NCBI GenBank assembly: GCA_030531385.1
Contig: JAUNNP010000009.1
Coordinates: 1 to 41,437, forward strand
Direction of reading: 5' to 3'
DNA length: 41,437 nucleotides
Source: Eubacteriales bacterium
Lineage (GTDB): Bacteria; Bacillota; Clostridia; Lachnospirales; Lachnospiraceae
Shown: positions 38,645-41,437 of the stretch, in pieces
How the letters are laid out: each line of letters begins with the position of its first letter
Numbering within the stretch: position 1 is the stretch's first letter
The notes under the pieces: model-generated
What the model was told of the DNA's origin: nothing
The model's input: only the letters and a program-made list of their open reading frames with translations
Database searches by the model: none
Made by a program: the position numbers and the translations under genes

Positions 38645-40666
38645 ATGGGAGCGAAGGGCTCATTGTCTGCAGAAAGGATGAAGTCGAAAAATGGCGAATC
38701 GGTCAGTGCAGACTTGTCGCTCGGACATATAGAAGGCGGATATTCCGCGGACTATACACCTTTAATTCCGAAATACAGTATCAAGGCTGGCGCAGACACC
38801 GCTAAATTTAAGGCGCAGATAAAAGCAACAAGATCCGGCCTGGAACATGATCTCGGCTCATTTGATCTGAAGGGACCGGGGGCCGGAGTGTCAGCTGATG
38901 TAGGAGGAATTACGGTATTACCGAAAGCATCTTTAGACGCACATGTGTATGATCGCGGAGTTTCAGTCGGCCTTGACAAGCTTTCAGCAAATCTAAAAGG
39001 AGATGTTTCGGGCAATGTTTCCGCCGGACTTTCAGGTATAGGAGCGGTTACACATGGCAGGGACGGAAGCATCTCCGCGAGCAAAGACATTGGCAGAAAT
39101 ACTTTGGAAAGCGGTAAGGGATATTTGGACACCGCCTTGGGTAAATCAGGCAGTGTAAAGGGCACGGCGGCGGAAATTTATACGAGCGGTCATAACAGAA
39201 ACAGTCTGATGAGAGATGCTGAAAGGCAGCACAGAAAGTGTTTGAGGAGCCTAAAAAGGCTCGAGGGAAGGGAAGACCATCTGGCGGCCAGAAGAAATGA
39301 TGTTATAGCCGATAAAAGCAGAGGATATATAGACAGATTGGATAGTGCCATCGATCAGGCAAAGCTGATGAAGACAGATGTGGATGGTCGTTTGAAGGCA
39401 GTCGGAATGGGTTCTAAGGAGGCTGATACACTTTCACATGAATCAGAAAAACTCGGCAAAAGTATAGAAAAAATGACTGCAGCGCGCGATAATCTTGAAT
39501 CTGACCGTTTAAGGGCGAATGCCGGTAGGGAAAGAAACGGGGAAACAGCCAGAGATAAAGCCGCGGAGTACAGGAGCACAGAACAAATTACCGGTACTGC
39601 AAGGGCGAATGCAGATGATTTTCAGAATGCAGTAAATGAGCAGGGGATAGGAAACCATCTCGCACAGCCGGCTGTTAATTTATGTGATTCGAGAAATGAA
39701 TTAAACGGAAGAATCAGCAGGATAGACAGGGGGCTTGCTGAAAATAATAATGATATAAATGCTGTCGGCAGAGCAAGGGAAGATTATTTGAGTAAAAATG
39801 GTCTTTCCATGAAGGATGCTGTAGAAAAGCAGGACCCTCGTGTGATGGATTATAATTCAACTGAAAGCAGGCTTCGCAGTGAAAACGAATCACTGCGAGA
39901 AGAAAAGGGAGAATGTCAGAAGGCACTATTAGAGACAGATAAGAATTTTATGCCCGGAGAGGCGAGTAAGGGCTACGAAGAAAAGGACAGGGCTTTAAAG
40001 TCAGATGAAATAGATAATAAAAATGCACTTACTTCAAAGGACGATGATATTGCAAACTACTGTAATGAACATGGCATAGAGAAAAATAAAGACGGAAGCT
40101 ATGTTAATGCGCAGAATGATGAGGGCCTGGATCAGCTTTTAAAGGAAAGAAATTCACTGGAGAAGCATGGTGATGATTTAAAGGCTGATATAGATCAAAA
40201 TAAAAAGGATCTCGCTGAGAGTGAGAAGGATGGGAAATCGAGTCTTAAGGTCAATGAAAACGAAGGCTGCGCAGAGGTAAGGCTTGACAGGGATGATTAT
40301 AAGGCACATGCGCAGGATAATAAGGATCTTAGATATAAACCGGAATCAGAGGATGAAGGTATGCCGACCAGGGCAGCGGAGCCGAGGCAGCATGAGCCTT
40401 CAGTCGCTGAAAAGCCTGAGTTGAAGAACTCTAAAGATGAAGGCATGCCGACCAAAGCAGCGGAATCCAGGCAGCATGAGCCGGGAGAAAATACGAGCCA
40501 GGGTGCTTCGAACGGTATGCCCACGACATCGGCAGAGCGTAGCAGCACAAACAATAATGGAAGAAGCAACAGTGACAGAAGTACGGATAAAGGGGCTGAA
40601 AATAGTTCGGGTGGTATATCTGGAAATTCGCAGTTAAATAGCGTTAACCAGGGAATATCTATGTGA
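38645..40666 (+). CDS. Large coiled-coil protein with repeated C-terminus, unknown
   Basis: A 673-residue very polar protein without membrane helix or signal. Residues 1-145 are Gly/Ser-rich beta-type sequence with alternating pattern (SADLSLGHIEGGYSADYTPL, GDVSGNVSAGLSGIGAVTHG). About 175-540 is charged and helical, with long heptad-like coiled coils (KSIEKMTAARDNLESDRLRA; ESRLRSENESLREEKGECQK). The C-terminus (about 570-673) is disordered with two EGMPT-x-AAE-x-RQHEP repeats and a Ser/Asn/Gly-rich end. ATG 38645 lacks a ribosome site; the true start is likely 38513 (in-frame TAA between). It may be a structural or secreted component of the neighbouring ATPase system; no family recognised. 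Confidence 0.6.
   Translation: MGAKGSLSAERMKSKNGESVSADLSLGHIEGGYSADYTPLIPKYSIKAGADTAKFKAQIKATRSGLEHDLGSFDLKGPGAGVSADVGGITVLPKASLDAHVYDRGVSVGLDKLSANLKGDVSGNVSAGLSGIGAVTHGRDGSISASKDIGRNTLESGKGYLDTALGKSGSVKGTAAEIYTSGHNRNSLMRDAERQHRKCLRSLKRLEGREDHLAARRNDVIADKSRGYIDRLDSAIDQAKLMKTDVDGRLKAVGMGSKEADTLSHESEKLGKSIEKMTAARDNLESDRLRANAGRERNGETARDKAAEYRSTEQITGTARANADDFQNAVNEQGIGNHLAQPAVNLCDSRNELNGRISRIDRGLAENNNDINAVGRAREDYLSKNGLSMKDAVEKQDPRVMDYNSTESRLRSENESLREEKGECQKALLETDKNFMPGEASKGYEEKDRALKSDEIDNKNALTSKDDDIANYCNEHGIEKNKDGSYVNAQNDEGLDQLLKERNSLEKHGDDLKADIDQNKKDLAESEKDGKSSLKVNENEGCAEVRLDRDDYKAHAQDNKDLRYKPESEDEGMPTRAAEPRQHEPSVAEKPELKNSKDEGMPTKAAESRQHEPGENTSQGASNGMPTTSAERSSTNNNGRSNSDRSTDKGAENSSGGISGNSQLNSVNQGISM
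40352..40482 (+). repeat. Two direct repeats inside the coiled-coil gene
   Basis: Units at about 40353-40398 and 40436-40482 encode DEGMPTRAAEPRQHEP and DEGMPTKAAESRQHEP, joined by a Glu/Lys/Pro-rich linker; a third, weaker unit (NGMPTTSAER) follows. Base identity between units is high, so the duplication is recent or kept by conversion. Confidence 0.8.
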
Positions 40667-40711
40667 TCGCAGATAGGCATAGTTTAAACGAGAACCAACG
40701 GAGGAAAACAT

Positions 40712-41392
40712 ATGGCTTTGTTAGGCTCAAATCAGGCAGGAAATAGATTTTCAGGCGGACAGAATATAAATAACAGAAACTTAAATCCGGTATACGCAAA
40801 TGCAGCAGTTCAGAACATGGTCAAAGGAAGTTCCTCAAGTGAGACTGCTGAAGCCGGAAGAAGCCAAAAGGATTCAGTGCTTTTTGGAAATGAACTTAAG
40901 CAGGCGGCACCGGAAATATATGAAAATGATCCTGTTCTTTATTTCAGGGGATGTGACAATCAGGGAAAAAGCATAAATATACCTATTTCCGACAGCGTTT
41001 TAAGCAGGCATATAATGCTGCTCGGCGGAATAGGAACAGGAAAAACCAACGCGTTTTTCCAGATGGTGTCACAGATAACAGAGCATTTAACCGATAATGA
41101 TGTGATGATTATATTTGACACCAAAGGCGACTTCTATAATGAATTCTATAGCCCTGGCGATGTGGTCATCAGTAATGACGAGACCTCAGTCGGACCTGAC
41201 GGAAAGCCTGATTATTGGAATATCTTTAATGAGGTTTCCGAGGGCACTCTGCAATCTGACGGAGTAATGGAAATTTCCAAAAGTCTCTTTAAAAAAGCCT
41301 GCGAAAAGACGAATCAGGTATTCTTTCCGAATGCCGCCAGAGATATATTTATGTCCACGATGCTGCATTTCCTTCGTTACAGCTGTTACTGA
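40712..41392 (+). CDS. VirD4/TraD-like type IV secretion ATPase, truncated
   Basis: The first 226 residues of a P-loop ATPase of the VirD4/TraD/HerA group, which pumps DNA or protein. Walker A is in MLLGGIGTGKTNAFFQM (about 105-121) and Walker B in NDVMIIFDTKGDFYNEFY (about 135-152); PDYWNIFNEV follows, as in coupling proteins. A 90-residue polar N-terminus precedes. The family is normally 500 or more residues, but the frame stops at TGA 41390-41392 after LRYSCY. GGAGG before ATG 40712 is good. Truncation, frameshift or insertion near 41380 are all possible. Confidence 0.7.
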   Translation: MALLGSNQAGNRFSGGQNINNRNLNPVYANAAVQNMVKGSSSSETAEAGRSQKDSVLFGNELKQAAPEIYENDPVLYFRGCDNQGKSINIPISDSVLSRHIMLLGGIGTGKTNAFFQMVSQITEHLTDNDVMIIFDTKGDFYNEFYSPGDVVISNDETSVGPDGKPDYWNIFNEVSEGTLQSDGVMEISKSLFKKACEKTNQVFFPNAARDIFMSTMLHFLRYSCY

Positions 41393-41437
41393 CTTATCAT
41401 TTTGTCCGCAAACTGCTTCCTCACGCTGTCCGGCTGT
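41386..41437 (-). CDS. Possible C-terminal end of a convergent gene entering from the window edge
   Basis: On the minus strand the last 52 bases read PDSVRKQFADKMISQ and stop (TAA at 41386-41388). The composition looks like protein, and the stop coincides with the abnormal end of the ATPase gene, which would fit an inserted gene or element. Too short for a firm call. Confidence 0.2.
   Translation of the reverse strand, partial: QPDSVRKQFADKMISQ

Overview
The window looks like a chromosomal segment of an anaerobic Gram-positive Clostridia bacterium, most likely Lachnospiraceae-like. Supporting signs are strong AGGAGG-type ribosome sites, a Tn916-type Xis/Int pair, a flavin reductase-rubredoxin fusion, a lipobox lipoprotein, a cation-efflux gene behind a NiCo-type riboswitch, and moderate G+C. 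No rRNA, tRNA or CRISPR array was seen. All family names come from reading motifs by eye; no search was run.

Region 1 (1-5.8 kb) is the integrase end of a prophage or integrative element. It holds holin, a three-domain endolysin, a regulator on the minus strand, two small accessory genes, excisionase, tyrosine integrase, and paired TTTACACAG repeats that look like integrase arm sites. The element ends just upstream of a low-molecular-weight tyrosine phosphatase gene.

Region 2 (5.8-12.4 kb) is a patchwork of small genes: phosphatase, nitroreductase, a membrane protein, an NAD(P)H oxidoreductase, a HIRAN protein, an HTH/nuclease-like pair with palindromic operator candidates, a small alarmone synthetase, a 40-residue peptide gene with its own promoter and terminator, and a lipoprotein. 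Copies of a dispersed, partly palindromic repeat of about 120 bp lie between genes here and again from 26 to 35 kb.

Region 3 (12.4-22.9 kb) is the most striking part: eight co-directional, tightly packed genes. An aminotransferase, an LpxD-like acyltransferase and a Gfo/Idh oxidoreductase fit synthesis of an N-acylated 3-amino sugar. A glycosyltransferase, a MurD-like amino-acid ligase, an ATP-grasp ligase, a NagZ-like GH3 enzyme and an ABC exporter with a fused N-terminal histidine-kinase-type ATPase domain would assemble, trim and export a peptidyl-glycoside. I know of no described pathway with this set. The MurD-like gene carries one in-frame TGA, and the reading frame resumes intact and ends in an ATGA overlap with the next gene. 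Redox and metabolic genes follow to 26.3 kb.

Region 4 (26.3-35.2 kb, mostly minus strand) has a CDF metal exporter behind a NiCo-like riboswitch, then a sigma-54 module: rpoN, an enhancer-binding protein, a sigma-54 promoter with upstream palindromes, a sodium:solute symporter, a 40-residue membrane peptide and a nitrilase-superfamily hydrolase. A second, true nitrilase-like gene lies divergently beside rpoN. Together they suggest controlled uptake and hydrolysis of a nitrile, amide or ureide.

Region 5 (35.5-41.4 kb) is an uncharacterised locus: a membrane-anchored YARHG protein, a zinc-ribbon membrane protein, a double-CxxC protein, a large coiled-coil protein interrupted near its start by an in-frame TAA, and a truncated VirD4/TraD-like ATPase. 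It may be a secretion or transfer system.
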